This document shows positions 23,701 to 34,700 of a stretch of DNA of 42,013 nt, piece by piece. Source of the stretch: Rhizophagus sp. LPA8_4_AMF (lineage: Eukaryota > Glomeromycota > Glomeromycetes > Glomerales > Glomeraceae); assembly GCA_021464525.1 (NCBI GenBank), contig JADRCO010000228.1:1-42013 (forward strand). Reading direction: 5' to 3'. Under the pieces are notes generated by a model, which had not been told where the DNA came from, made no database searches, and saw nothing but the letters and a program-made list of their open reading frames with translations. The position numbers and the translations under genes are program-made. Position 1 is the stretch's first letter. Each line of letters begins with the position of its first letter.

Positions 23701-26700
23701 TGTAAGATATAATGCTGGATACGTCTTATAAAAGAGATCATAAAAATCATTAGTAGTATGATTATTAAGTGCATATTCTCTATAAGATCCTTTTACATCC
23801 TCTTTTTCTTTTTCAATTATTTCATTTAAATACTGAAAAATTTTTGTTACTCTTATTTCGTTTGGAGTTTGCTTCTTTTCTTCAATTAAATGTTTCAACT
23901 CTTCTTTATATCTTTTAATATTGGCTTTGTTATCATCTATTAATTTTTCAATTTTATCTCTAACGTAGTTTCCACGATAAGTAGCATTAACATCCGCTCC
24001 TCCTTCAATTAAAGTACGATATAAATTATTTTTTAAAGAATCAAATATGGGCTGCTCTACTCTTTCAAATAATTCATTTTCTGTACAATAAGTATTTTTA
24101 GATACTTGACGATTATAATATTCTTGAACATCCTCCAATGTAATATTTGCCTATTTAAAGATGAATGAATTAAAAAAATTTTTTCAATTAAATGAACAAA
24201 AAAAGAAATGAATAATTGATTAGTTACTTACTCTTGCACCGTACTTAATTAATAATTCAACGATTTCTAAATGGTTATTATCAATAGCTAGACAGAGTGG
24301 GGATTTAATATAATTATTCAATGAATTAATTATTCGTAATGATTTTGGATCCTTATCAAGTAACAATTTAACAAATTGTATTTTTCCAGTTTTAACAGCA
24401 AAATGTAAAATGCTGTTGAATTGATAACCGATCTAATAAAAAATTATTAAATAATTTAAATTTAAATTAAAAATTAAGAAATAAAGATCAATTTAAAAAA
24501 AAAAAATTTTAATTTACCTGGGAGCCTGAAGCACCATTTTCCAGTAAAATTGAAGCAATTGCTAACCCAGATTCCTGATCTTGAATTAATAAACATAAAC
24601 TTAATGGATAGCAAGGTTCAAATCTTAAAGATATGTCATCCTTATTCTGTATTTTAATTAATCTTCGAACGTTTGCTCCAGCTTTAATCAATTGTCTTAC
24701 TATTTCTACATTTCCAAATAATATGGCATAGTCTAAAGGAGCTAGTAGATGATCCCAAGATTCGGCATTTATATCTACTATGTCATCTTGTTCATTCTCA
24801 ATTTCTGGGCCCAAAATTGGATCTGGATCTTGACCTTTAGATACCATTGATGGTTCTTGCGTTTCATCAACCATTTCCAATGGATCATCAATTATCATGG
24901 CATTATCATTAGTTTCCTGTTGTTCTTCAATTTGCATTGGATTATTTTCCAATTCTCTATTTACTTGCGCTTTTTTCTTATTTTCATCACTTTTTTGTAA
25001 CAATAATCTTAAAATATCTAAAAATCCATACTGTGAAGCCAAATGAACGACAGTTCTACCATCTAGCATTCTTGAAATAATTCTAGCATCATGTTGTAAT
25101 AAAATTTTAACTATCTCAGTATGACCTCCCAAAACAGCCAATTGTAATGGAGTCCTTCCAAGATAATTTCTTGCTTCGACATTAACCTTGATCTGGGAGT
25201 CCTCATTAACATTTGGTAAGGAATTCTGCTTTAAGAGATTCTTAACGACATCCACGTCACCTCTGGCACAAGCATTACACAGATCTTCTCTAACATTTGT
25301 AATATAAGCTTGTGCTGTCCAATCATCGTCGGTTAATGGATGAAAGCTTCCAATAGTTTGCCTTCCAGGATCATCCTTTATAAATTCCATTTTACCTCTT
25401 ACAAATGTTTTATCTTCTTCAATTTGAGTAGCAACTTCTTCTGAAGTACTAGGAACGGGGCAATAGCCACAACAATCATTAAAAATTTGTTCCATCGTTC
25501 CAAAGAAGCATGGATGTCTATGTAGAACTCTCTCTTTGTTTTTTTCATACCATTTTGAATTTAATACCATATCCTAAAATTAATGGAAAAAGAAATATTT
25601 ATTAAATTCAAAGATAGAAAAAGATAAAACAAAATTTTTTTGTATACTGTATATACCTTTGTATAAAGTAATTTCATAATTCTTTTCGCGTCATATTTAG
25701 GACCATATGGTAAAGTTACCGTTTCATAATCATTATTTTCAAATTTATTTATTTTCATATTGCTCCTTCTTCTCGATTTCCTTGATACATATTTACCAGA
25801 ATTTGGATGTTTTGGACGATAATTGCGTTCACGTTTTTTTTCTACATATTCAAATCTTTCATAAGGCGTGCTTAGACGTTCTAGTACAAGTAAACGAGAG
25901 AGACCATTAAGTTTTTCAAAACTTCTTTCATATATTGTAGGGTCAATTCTGGAGCGATCTAATGATGGAACTTTGATCTATTTTTTGTAAATATAATAAT
26001 TAAGTATTTATTGTACATATATTTTTATATATAATAACATAAATATTTAATTACAGACCTCAAAACCTCTTTCTGTATATTTCACCAATCTCATCTCATA
26101 TGATGGAGATCTTCTAGTCAAGTCAACAGTGTTACATTGTTTAATGATTGCTTGATGAGCTCTTGGTAAGGCCCAGACATTTCTACCATCGAACCTATAT
26201 AACAAAAAACCGGAATTTATTAGAAAATGGGGTTATTATCTTAATAAGAAATGTACCTGAAAAAATATTACCCAACACAACAACAATCAACATCAAAGCC
26301 AGTAAGAATTTCTGAAGGAGAGTTATATAATCGAAGTACAATCTAATTAATTAAAGAAAAAGTTTTTCATATCTAAATAAGTAAATTTTCACAATTATTA
26401 CAAGATATTATCGTAGAACATTTTGATAACATACTTGAATGTGACGATATGGATATTGACTTAAAATTGTTACACAATGTTTACTTCGAAAACATGCAAC
26501 TTCCCAAGGAATAGAATTACAAACAGCTTCGTAAATCTCTACCATTTTTTGCTTGGCTGCTTCTTCATCCAGTCCATAAATGAAAAGATCGATATCAGAG
26601 TCTTGATAGGAAATATCATGATACCAATCACGAGTTTTACGTGGGCTAACACTATATTTTTGGGGAATTGGAAGAAGGCATGACAATACTGCGCCACCTA

Positions 26701-27394
26701 TTCAAAATTTAAGGTAATTAAGAAAAGGGGGACCGAATATTTTTTTGCTTATAATTTAATGAATAATTTAAGTAATCTCAATACCTGCTGCAAATACATT
26801 TGACCAATCCAAGCCAGAGAGACTCGCTAAATTTATTGATATAAGAAAGTTACGTTTTTATTAAAAAAAAAAAAAAAAAATTTTCATATCAATTTTGCGA
26901 ATATCGATATCAAATTTTTTTCTTAACATACATTCAGTGAATAGATTCCAATTCTTTTGGAATGTTTCAATCCCATCAAGGCAAATAGCAGGATCACCTT
27001 GATCTAATATTTCCTCTTCAGGTAAAGGCATAACATACATTCCATCTTCATCATCTTCATCATTATCATTTTCTTTATTTTCAGTTTCATTATCAGTTTC
27101 ATTATCAAAGTATCTATTTTTGATTTTCCAAATATCTTGATTCTCGTATACGTTAATCAAATTCAAATACGGTTGACGCAATAATGATAATTGGGGAGGA
27201 TCAATATCATTAGGTTGTTGAGCAAATAATCGACGATAAACTGATTCTTCCATCAGAGATGTTTTGATGCCATCCACATCGTTTTTTCGAAATGAGGATA
27301 AATATTTTGTTACATTTGGTTCATTTGCGTGTGTCGATGACATTGTTGCTGTTGAAAACAATCTTACTAACGATAACCTAGATAAGGATTGCAT
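20719..27394 (-). CDS. Nucleotidyltransferase-like and ankyrin-repeat protein, about 1,894 aa
   Basis: Thirteen exons (5' to 3'): 27394-26932, 26826-26785, 26697-26435, 26342-26272, 26194-26059, 25977-25657, 25573-24518, 24432-24232, 24150-22896, 22812-22269, 22201-22121, 22051-21470, 21388-20719. All 12 introns (67-105 bp) are GT-AG and in phase; the total is 5,685 nt. Residues 1-20 (MQSLSRLSLVRLFSTA) resemble a mitochondrial presequence. Splicing creates VFAAGGAVLS (about 166-174), followed by DSDIDLF (about 201-207) and GFDVDCCCVG (about 271-280), compatible with the GG...DxD...D layout of nucleotidyltransferase folds, although the GG-DxD spacing is long. Ankyrin repeats start near residue 520 (RTPLQLAVLGGHTEIVKILL) and recur to the C-terminus; about 850-1270 is charged and partly coiled-coil-like. 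Catalysis is unproven. The upstream ATGs at 27424 and 27466 are less likely because of the TATA position. Confidence 0.93.
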
Positions 27395-27432
27395 ATTTTT
27401 TTTTTTTAAAAAAAAAGGAGTCATTTTTAATA

Positions 27433-27440
27433 ATTTATAT
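27433..27440 (-). promoter_or_regulatory. TATA-like box of the ankyrin gene
   Basis: ATATAAAT on the minus strand lies 39 bases before the ATG at 27394, and only 9 bases before the ATG at 27424. It favours 27394 as the start. Confidence 0.4.
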
Positions 27441-27623
27441 GTACAAATCGACCTATCAAATGACACTGATCGACAAAGGCCCCTTAATATTTAAATGAAA
27501 CATGATTTATTGATAAAAAGTGTAAATACTAATAAGTGAAAATATATTTCTTTAACTAATAAAAACTTATTTTTCAAATAAAAAAATTTAGATTCATATA
27601 TTCGTTAATTAAAAATTCTTAAC

Positions 27624-28560
27624 TTATAATGACCAGGTTTTCGATTCACCATGATGAGTATATACTAATACCATTGAACGTCTTTTCTCGTTATCCTATA
27701 AAATATGTGGTGAGCGGAGAGCTTGAACATGGATTCAGAGTAACATGAACTTACATCATCATTCTCTAATTCATAATTGTCCGATATCTTCTCTCCACTT
27801 CTAGATTGACGTTGTGAGAACGTTGCCGTAATAGGCCATTGTAGGGTAAGCGAAGCTGTTTCCCATAAAATTTAATCGATTCATCAAACGTAAAAAGGGT
27901 TTCCATATCATAGGTAATTTGAATTCGGCGCTATTATGATAATTGTAAAAGCTTTCTTTCAGGAAAAAATGCATTAATAAAATTAGTTATTTTCTTCTGC
28001 GTTACCCGTAGTCGTTCAATGATCACCCCTTGCCAAAAAGAATAAAATCAGAATTGGCATGTTCCCGATTCACCTTGTTCAATAAGGTAGGTTATTAGTA
28101 AATTTGTCACTCCAACACATTAATGAATCGAAAACAAACGGATCGCAATGGTAGGAACCAGGAAGACTCATGATGCTCCAAAACAAGTAACACGTGCTAA
28201 GGAGTTTTCCGTACCATCACTCGGGCCAGGAAGAATCATGATACTCCAAGACAAGTAACACGTGCCAAGGAGTTCCCTTTCAGCGAAATAACAAATAAAT
28301 TAAAACAAAAATACCTTCTTCCCAAAGCTTCCTCTAACGATGAGTCTTAATAGTTCTTTTCCTGCCGGGTTTGTCTTTTTTGAAAAGAACAACAGACAAA
28401 GCAGATGAAACAAATGAGTCAGAATCTGCGGGATTATTACAATTATATTTAAGAAACTATAGTAACATTTAAACCTCAATTCTGGTTGGTCCTGATTAGT
28501 TATCTTGAAGAAATGGAAAAAGCAACGAATATTAATTATGTTAAATCTCAAATCGATTAT
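27624..28560 (-). pseudogene. Decayed gene, or the 3' part of an unrecognised gene
   Basis: The 3' end is well formed: a frame reading SQRQSRSGEKISDNYELEND, a 59-bp intron (27696-27754, GTAAGT...TTTTATAG), and a last exon of 23 codons (DNEKRRSMVLVYTHHGESK...) ending at 27624. Upstream the protein-like sequence lies in another frame (MQTLF-like: YDMETLFTFDESIKFYGKQL) after two stops, with WQGVIIERLRVTQKKITNF before those. Further up, NQDQPELRFKCYYSFL and DSDSFVSSALSVVLFKK are also in different frames. The broken frames favour a pseudogene. The family is unknown. It lies just upstream of the ankyrin gene, on the same strand. Confidence 0.45.
28158..28275. repeat. Diverged tandem duplication, 68-bp period
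   Basis: CCAGGAAGACTCATGATGCT (28158 on) and CCAGGAAGAATCATGATACT (28226 on) each lead into CAAGTAACACGTGC, then AAGGAGTT. CACGTG is an E-box-like palindrome. It lies within or at the edge of the pseudogene. Confidence 0.85.
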
Positions 28561-28678
28561 TTCGTATTGCTTTTTATATTTAATTCGATAAAGAACAACA
28601 ATAAAATTGATTTATTTTATTTTTAATACATGAAAAACATAATTAATGGATATTGTACGGTGTTGTATTTATTTTGGA

Positions 28679-28695
28679 ACGTCACGAAGTGACGT
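28679..28695. repeat. Palindrome ACGTCAC-GAA-GTGACGT
   Basis: A perfect 7-bp stem with a 3-base loop; each arm contains the TGACGT core bound by bZIP/CREB-type factors. It may equally be part of a transposon fold-back next to MITE copy B. Confidence 0.6.
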
Positions 28696-28713
28696 AACCG
28701 ACATAAATAAATA

Positions 28714-28860
28714 TCTATCGTACGGCTAATGCAGATCATGCTTTAAATAGAAGTTTCCTTTCAATATTGTACGATATCAATATTGAACGCAAATAAATTT
28801 CTCATATCTATATAAAAGTATCGGTCAAAATTAGCATGATCCTATAGGGCCGTGCGATAA
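28714..28860. mobile_element. MITE family 1, copy B
   Basis: The right end (28833-28860) is the exact inverse of the left end of copy A at 2249. The left end CTATCGTACGG (28715-28725), then GATCATGCT, is the weaker partner. It is about 147 bp and non-coding. Confidence 0.7.
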
Positions 28861-29045
28861 TATAAATAAAATAAATCATTTTGACGATAATAAATTTACG
28901 TTTATTAACTATTGAGCAGCAGAACAATAAATATTCATGTGATTAAATTAGTATTAAATTAGACAAATTATATTATATTTATATCCCTATTATAAAGTCT
29001 AATTTGGGACTCACAAAAAATTAGGACAAAGACCAAATATGATAG

Positions 29046-29270
29046 GTGATTTCTATTTTTGTGTTAAAATCGACTAGATTTGTTGTGGCTTTTTTGCATT
29101 ATAATATAAATATAGAAAAATTGCGTGATCTTCCTGCGGTGAATCACAAATTTGCGTCTGCGGCTAATGATAATGTCATTATTAATCCGTTAATTCTAGA
29201 ATTAAGGGAATCCTATTTACGTAAAATTTTAATATATTTAATTTATATTGTTTTATTTATTTATTTATAA
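29046..29270 (+). pseudogene. Short coding relic
   Basis: A 74-codon frame whose middle (IEKLRDLPAVNHKFASAAND, then INPLILELRESYLRK) is clearly protein-like. The start and the I/L/Y-rich tail are not. No partner exons were found. It may be a fragment or a very small gene. Confidence 0.3.
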
Positions 29271-29418
29271 ATGAATGTTTACATACTACGAAAAATTAAT
29301 AATAAGTTATTATTTTAATGCTGGATGAAATAAAAAAAACTCTAAGGATAAATCATAAAATTGTGATATAATAAGATAATATATATATATGAACCATGAA
29401 AGTCACCGAATAGAGAAT

Positions 29419-29940
29419 TCATTGTTGGGATCCAGTTTGTGGGTTGATTATTGAGGGCCAATGATCCAGAATTTGTTGAAGGGGATTTTGAATATCTGAA
29501 TTAGCAGAATTAGTAATTATGTTAATATTAACAATATTATATTTTGTCTCATGACAATTACTAATGCCATAATTAAGGCAAGGAGAGGTATTATTGGATC
29601 GAGGCAAATTTTTGTTAACATATTGTGGGGGTGAAGTGTTATTGGACGTGGGCGTGGATTGATTATGGTAAGGAGCATTATCTGAAGAGTGAAATTGTTG
29701 ATTATTAGGGGTAGTATCACTATTAGGAATGTTATTGGACGTGGGTTGTAAAGGGGAAATAGTAGTGTTATTGCTTGAAGTGTTATATGGCTGGTAATTT
29801 GAGCCAAGAGTGGAAAAATTATTATTGTAATCATCATAGTTGTTATTATTTGTTGAAGAATGTCCATCATTGGTTTGTGGTATAAATCCATCATTGTTTC
29901 CACTAAGATTATTTGGTAAAGGGGTATTGTTATTATTCAT
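29419..29940 (-). CDS. Asn/Ser/Thr-rich protein 2 of the local family
   Basis: This is an intronless 173-aa frame. The N-terminal 130 residues are N, S, T, P and Q-rich and probably disordered, including TSSNNTTISPLQPTSNN. The C-terminal 45 residues carry the family block: IVNINIITNSANSDIQNPLQ, QIL, and INPQTGSQ. Relative to the paralogue at 36094-36576 the LFNSL-type motif is altered (LNYGISNCH). There is no signal peptide or membrane segment. It is divergent from the duplicated non-coding block that begins near 30690. The role is unknown. Confidence 0.62.
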   Translation of the reverse strand: MNNNNTPLPNNLSGNNDGFIPQTNDGHSSTNNNNYDDYNNNFSTLGSNYQPYNTSSNNTTISPLQPTSNNIPNSDTTPNNQQFHSSDNAPYHNQSTPTSNNTSPPQYVNKNLPRSNNTSPCLNYGISNCHETKYNIVNINIITNSANSDIQNPLQQILDHWPSIINPQTGSQQ

Positions 29941-30004
29941 AACTTAAGTTTTATGATTTTGAAGTTGAAAATTTTATAATAAAAGGAATTAATTTAGAGG
30001 GAGG

Positions 30005-30012
30005 TATATATA
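30005..30012 (-). promoter_or_regulatory. TATA box of Asn-rich gene 2
   Basis: TATATATA lies 64 bases upstream of the ATG at 29940, close to the spacing in the other two paralogues. A second TATATATATA run lies at about 30031-30040. Confidence 0.45.
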
Positions 30013-31117
30013 CGGTAATTCTAATTGCTGTATATATATAACGTTATAAATAGAATAAAACCGATGGTTTTGTTCTTTTACTTCTTATGATTCGAACTCC
30101 GGAGTGTAACATTTCAAGTTTAATGTGGAGCAGTAATAAAGTTATTTATACTAATATCGGATAATAAAACAATCGGATTAAACAACAATGAACAACGGCT
30201 ACTGCCGCAGACACGGCAACCGCCAGCCAATCATGCATGCGTATGTATTCTATAGAGTTCGCCCTATGATTCTAACCAAAATTGGTAATAAATCATAAAT
30301 GATGATATCGGAAAAAAAAATCAAAAAAAGTCCTGCGCAGAACAAAAGCTTTTATAGCCAAAATATTGAAAGCATTTTACAGGATGAATGGAAGATTTTC
30401 TTGATTACAAAACCAGAAATAATCTTAAACTAAAAATGGAGAAATCCAAAATGAAACAAAAACAAAAAATGAAAGGATTATTAAATGAAACAAAATCCAT
30501 AGAATGAACTATGAAGAATAAAAGGATCAAGTTAAAATGAAAAAAAAAAGAAACCCAAAATCAAAAATATAGTTCCCATAATTAAACAAAAATGGAAACT
30601 AATTAATTATAATGCCGAACCCACGTTCTAGGTTAAGTTTTCTCATCTTATAATTGTTCGTTGATTTAAATAACATGCATCAATCATTATACCGAATTTA
30701 ATTTCTCAAAAGTATGCGAAATAAAAATTTGCATATTATTCATTGTACAAAAATTAGTTAAGATTTTACTATCATTTAAATTGGTTTTCTGAAAAATTTT
30801 ATTAATACAGTCGCTTGTAATAGATATGAATTCCATTTTTGAAAACGTTTAAATTTTATAAATTATCTCTCCATGAAATTTCATTTTGTTACAATAATTA
30901 TTTAATATTAAGAAAAATATTAATAATAGTCTAATAAACCGATGGTAATTATTATTAACCGCTATAGCGGTAGAATAATAAAAGGAATTTAAAAATCATT
31001 TCCAATAAATTATATACAGTATATAAAAATTACGAATATTAAAATATTACAAATATTAACTAGATAGTTATTTTTTAAAGCAAAACCTTTACCACGTGTC
31101 CATCATTTATCTTTTAT

Positions 31118-31163
31118 CGTGTTACATGCCCCTGTTTTGCAACATGCAAAAGAAGTATAAATA
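31118..31163 (+). promoter_or_regulatory. CCCCTGT motif and TATA box of duplicated block 1
   Basis: TTACATGCCCCTGTTTTGC (about 31121-31140) is followed by TATAAATA at 31156-31163. The same pair occurs at 399-446 (inverted) and 37921-37962. Confidence 0.5.
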
Positions 31164-31621
31164 TCCAAGATCTTCTCACGTTTATCAAATTTCTTTTATC
31201 GAGGACAGAAAAAAAAAATAAATAAATAAAAGAAAAAATAATAATAATTGAAAAATACCGTAAAAGGTTTATTTAGAAATTTTCATGTTGATTAAGACCT
31301 AACTTGTGAGCTTCTTTATTCGTGGTAATATCGGAACAAGTTTCCGTTGAAGTTTATAAAATTATTCAGATCGCTCACCTAGTTATCTTCTAATGATGTT
31401 ACTTCGTCTAGCTAGTGTCAGAAGAACATGACAAGAAAATCATAATCATGATGCTTGTATTGGTAGTTGATTCCGCGGTTAATTCTTATGTAATATCAGA
31501 ATATAATGGAATAATTTAGATTTCAACTTCGTTTTACTTTTTCTTTAAAGTCCATATACCGAGTAAGATAAAGATTCACGTTCGAAACTTATTCTTTTAT
31601 TGGGTAAGGCGGTTTTCTAAC

Positions 31622-31990
31622 GTTAAATAATTATTTGAAGCTGTTTATTGATTAATTATTTTTTTATACGTAGTTGATGAAAGAATGACTCATTTGTTTG
31701 ATGATAACATACTTCATTACTAGTGTCACTGTGAATTAGAATGGAATCTTATGTTGATAAAACGAGAACCGGTGAAATTTCAAAGAAAGAAATTTAGGAA
31801 TTTACGCTAAAGACCCTATTGTTTATTGAAGTAAGACGCTTTTTTCAATGCTAAATAATTATTTGAAATCGTTTATTAATTGAGGATACCTTTTATACAT
31901 ATAGATTCTTTGATGATAATATACTTCAGTATACAAATATTTTTATTAGTGTCACTGCAAATTATGATGTTATGCTATCTTTGTATTCAA
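31622..31990 (+). repeat. Two tandem copies of a 228-bp unit inside block 1
   Basis: GTTAAATAATTATTTGAAG (31622) and GCTAAATAATTATTTGAAA (31850) each lead into TTTGATGATAA, then TTAGTGTCACTG (or TAGTGTCACTG) and AATTANGATG. One copy of the unit is present in block 2 at 38502-38660. Confidence 0.8.
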
Positions 31991-33430
31991 TGGGTCTTAT
32001 TGTTTGGATAACATTTGGTAAATTTTCTTTGTACAAATATTTTTGATGACATTGCATTATTTTATAATACTAACATAATTTTTAACAATCAAAGTAATTA
32101 ATTCATATGAACTTGAGGTAATTGTGTATATTTCAGATTGAAGAAGGTTTAAAAGTGGCGAAGACTCGGCGGCCAGTTTCAAAGAATTCTAATATTTTCA
32201 TTCAGATCATCAATTAAACTTTGGAGTATAGTTAGAATTATCTTTTGATGGATGATTGTTTATAGAGATAACAAGTAATTTATTAATTGTAATTTTTAAA
32301 ACGGCAATTAATATACGTTCTTTGCTTTGATGATGTAAGATTACATTCAGAGATTTTTATTTACGTTGCTTGTATAATTCTTAGTGACTTTGCGTGAAGA
32401 AGATCAATTTAACAAATTGGAAATTGTGGTTGTACAAACAATAAGGCTTTAGTTATAACACAATATCATTACATTTACTATTCAATCACACTTTGAAAGA
32501 CGATTTTCTCGTTGATAAATATCGTAAGCAACTTTTCGTTTTTTTTTTTTTTAAAAAAAAAGTTGAACTTGGAGCTACAGATCATGTGAAATTACATTAC
32601 CCTTAAATTTTTTTACTGTGATAACTACACCAATGCGGGATTGAGAAATCACCAAGTTATTCTACTTTCTAATGTCGTTTTTTTTATCATTTTACCTCAT
32701 GTTATATTTCTACACATAAATGACTTCGGTCTAAAGCAAGATCAAGCGCGTTTTTTATTTACATAAGGGTATTATCTGACATTATTAGAATCATTAATCC
32801 ATGACTATGTAAGTTTCCAAATTTGCTAACGAACATTGGAAAATGAAAGTCAAGAAGTTATAATCAGAAATGAAGATTTTTTTTACGTAAAGAGAAGAAC
32901 TAGTGAGACTTCTGATTGTTTTGAATGGATAAAATTGAAAATTTCTACGAATGAAATTATTAAAGGAACTCAATTCTAAAATTTTGATTTACATTACAAG
33001 TTTAAAGCCAAGATTTTTTTCCAAATTTTTAATTTCAGATACTGTAAAAGCGTTATGAAATTTTGTGATGTGATAACATATGAAAAGATTTTCAAATTAA
33101 AGATAATATTTATAGTTTTTGAATTTATATTACAAGCATCTCACGTTTAATATAATAACTAAAAATAAGCATCTTTTGATGGTATCTCGATCAATATTCA
33201 TTCAAAAATTATGAAATTTATACCATTCATTGAGATGAATCCAGTGAACTAAATTTTATCTTCCCATGACTAATTAAGATACCATTGATAAAACTTTGAA
33301 CATAAAAAATTAATATATACTCGAAATTAAGCACCTTTATAGTAAAAAAAGGGAGCTTAATAACGGTAAAATACGGTATTATGAATTTACTTAGTGAATA
33401 TTAAAATTTCCAGTTCTCGATTAGGCCATT

Positions 33431-34180
33431 AAAATATTTTATATTTCTGAAGTTTGAGAAACAGGATACTCAATAATTGTAGGTATATATATGTATCAAA
33501 GAAAATATATTTTAAAAAAATTTAAAGTGAAAGCGTGCGACTAAAATATTTACCGTAAAATTGTAGGTGCCGTACATCACGCATACGGCATACCTCGCCG
33601 TAATTATGTCTCCAAAGATTCGCACCGCATTTGAGATGACCGCACAGACGCACACAATGCAGTTATTACGTAAAGGAATATATATATATCACGAGATCTA
33701 CTTTGCCTAAGTCCGCTTTGTAGAACTCATATTACCGAAAACTAATTTTTACTACTATATTCGAATGACATGGTTTATTTGTTATCCGAGTATTTATTTC
33801 AATACTAGTATTAAATCAAAAGAATAAAAAATATAAATTAAAATAAAACTAAAACTGTATCTATAAATTAATAAAGCAAATTGAAAATAAATAAATAAAT
33901 AAATTTCAGCAAGATGTCCAAGTATTCCTTCGGTAATATAAAATGGATTTCGGCAACATGGTATTTCGATCAAGTCACTTTTGGTTAATACGACATTTCG
34001 GTTAAGTAAACTTTCGGTAATACTGGTTCTATATGATGGACTTAGACAACTTAATTCTGATTGTTGGTACACATTTATAAATATTTTTTTTTTTTTTTAA
34101 AAAAAAAAATTTATGTCTTTGATTCTTGACAGTATTTAGTTTAGAATACCATTGATCAGTTGTACTCCTAAAATTAATGT
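33431..34180. other. Intergenic with a GC-richer patch and a T/A palindrome
   Basis: 33565-33655 is noticeably richer in G+C (GCATACGGCATACCTCGCCG) than its surroundings, and on the minus strand is open for 45 codons without a start. 34084-34109 is a T15-A11 palindrome. The 92-codon minus frame at 33794-34072 contains repeated CCGAAA motifs and is not convincing as a gene. Confidence 0.4.
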
Positions 34181-34189
34181 GCTACCGAT

Positions 34190-34700
34190 TACTATGGTCA
34201 GGTCGTCCAAGAATTTCCTTCAACCTCAGGTAATGCCGTATGACTGAAAACTCATTTCTTATAAAGGCATAGAGCAATTTTACCATTATTGCAAAGAAAT
34301 CTCACTTGTAGTTTCACAAATTCGCAGTTCGGTGATATTTCAACTCTATCTAATACCAAATCACGTTCTACCAAATAGTTTATTTATATTTTATTATCAA
34401 CAAATTATTGAGCATGTACAAGTCTTGAAGATTTATCTAAAAAACATAGACAGGGTAACTTGAAATTTAATTTAATACAAGGATTAAACAATTATTTGGC
34501 TTCATATCAACAATATGTGCTGTATTCAAAGGTCATATTACAACTTTTATGTATTAATTTTAAGAATCCTCAATCCTATGTTCGCTAATGATACAATGTT
34601 AAATTTATCATTTTCCACGTTAATCCACGATGATAGTGAAATCCGCTATTGCTTCGTTGAAAGACTTTATGTTTGTTTTAAAATCTGCTTATTTTTTTAT
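34190..34700 (-). pseudogene. Weak coding relic
   Basis: On the minus strand KSFNEAIADFTIIVD changes frame to INVENDKFNIVSLANIGLRI near 34610, and HYLRLKEILGRPDH lies further down near 34210. The pieces are protein-like but short and broken. Confidence 0.25.

Larger units (their letters stand above)
30690..33430 (+). repeat. Duplicated non-coding block, copy 1
   Basis: Segments match 37670-39270 in the same order and orientation: ATCATTTAAATTGGTTTT (about 30773 / 37728), the CCCCTGT motif and TATA (31118-31163 / 37921-37962), ATATCGGA, then TTTCCGTT (about 31330 / 38145), an AATTATTTGAAG unit, GACATAATTTTTAACA-like (32031-32095 / 38677-38735), ACATTGGAAAA (32835 / 38810) and AAAGATAATATTTATAGTTT (33101 / 39197). 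Copy 1 has about 750 bp, near 32100-32820, that copy 2 lacks. No coding frame survives on either strand, yet promoter-like sequence and interior motifs are kept. It may be a long non-coding RNA gene or the wreck of an older gene. Confidence 0.7.

Noticed and set aside
27394..27466. Upstream ATGs (27424, 27466) as start of the ankyrin protein
   Set aside because: The TATA-like box at 27433-27440 lies between or too close, and the extra residues include a poly-Lys stretch from an A run.
30080..30110. GTTCGAATC on the minus strand resembling a tRNA B box
   Set aside because: No A box, no cloverleaf and no terminator at suitable spacing, so not a tRNA gene.
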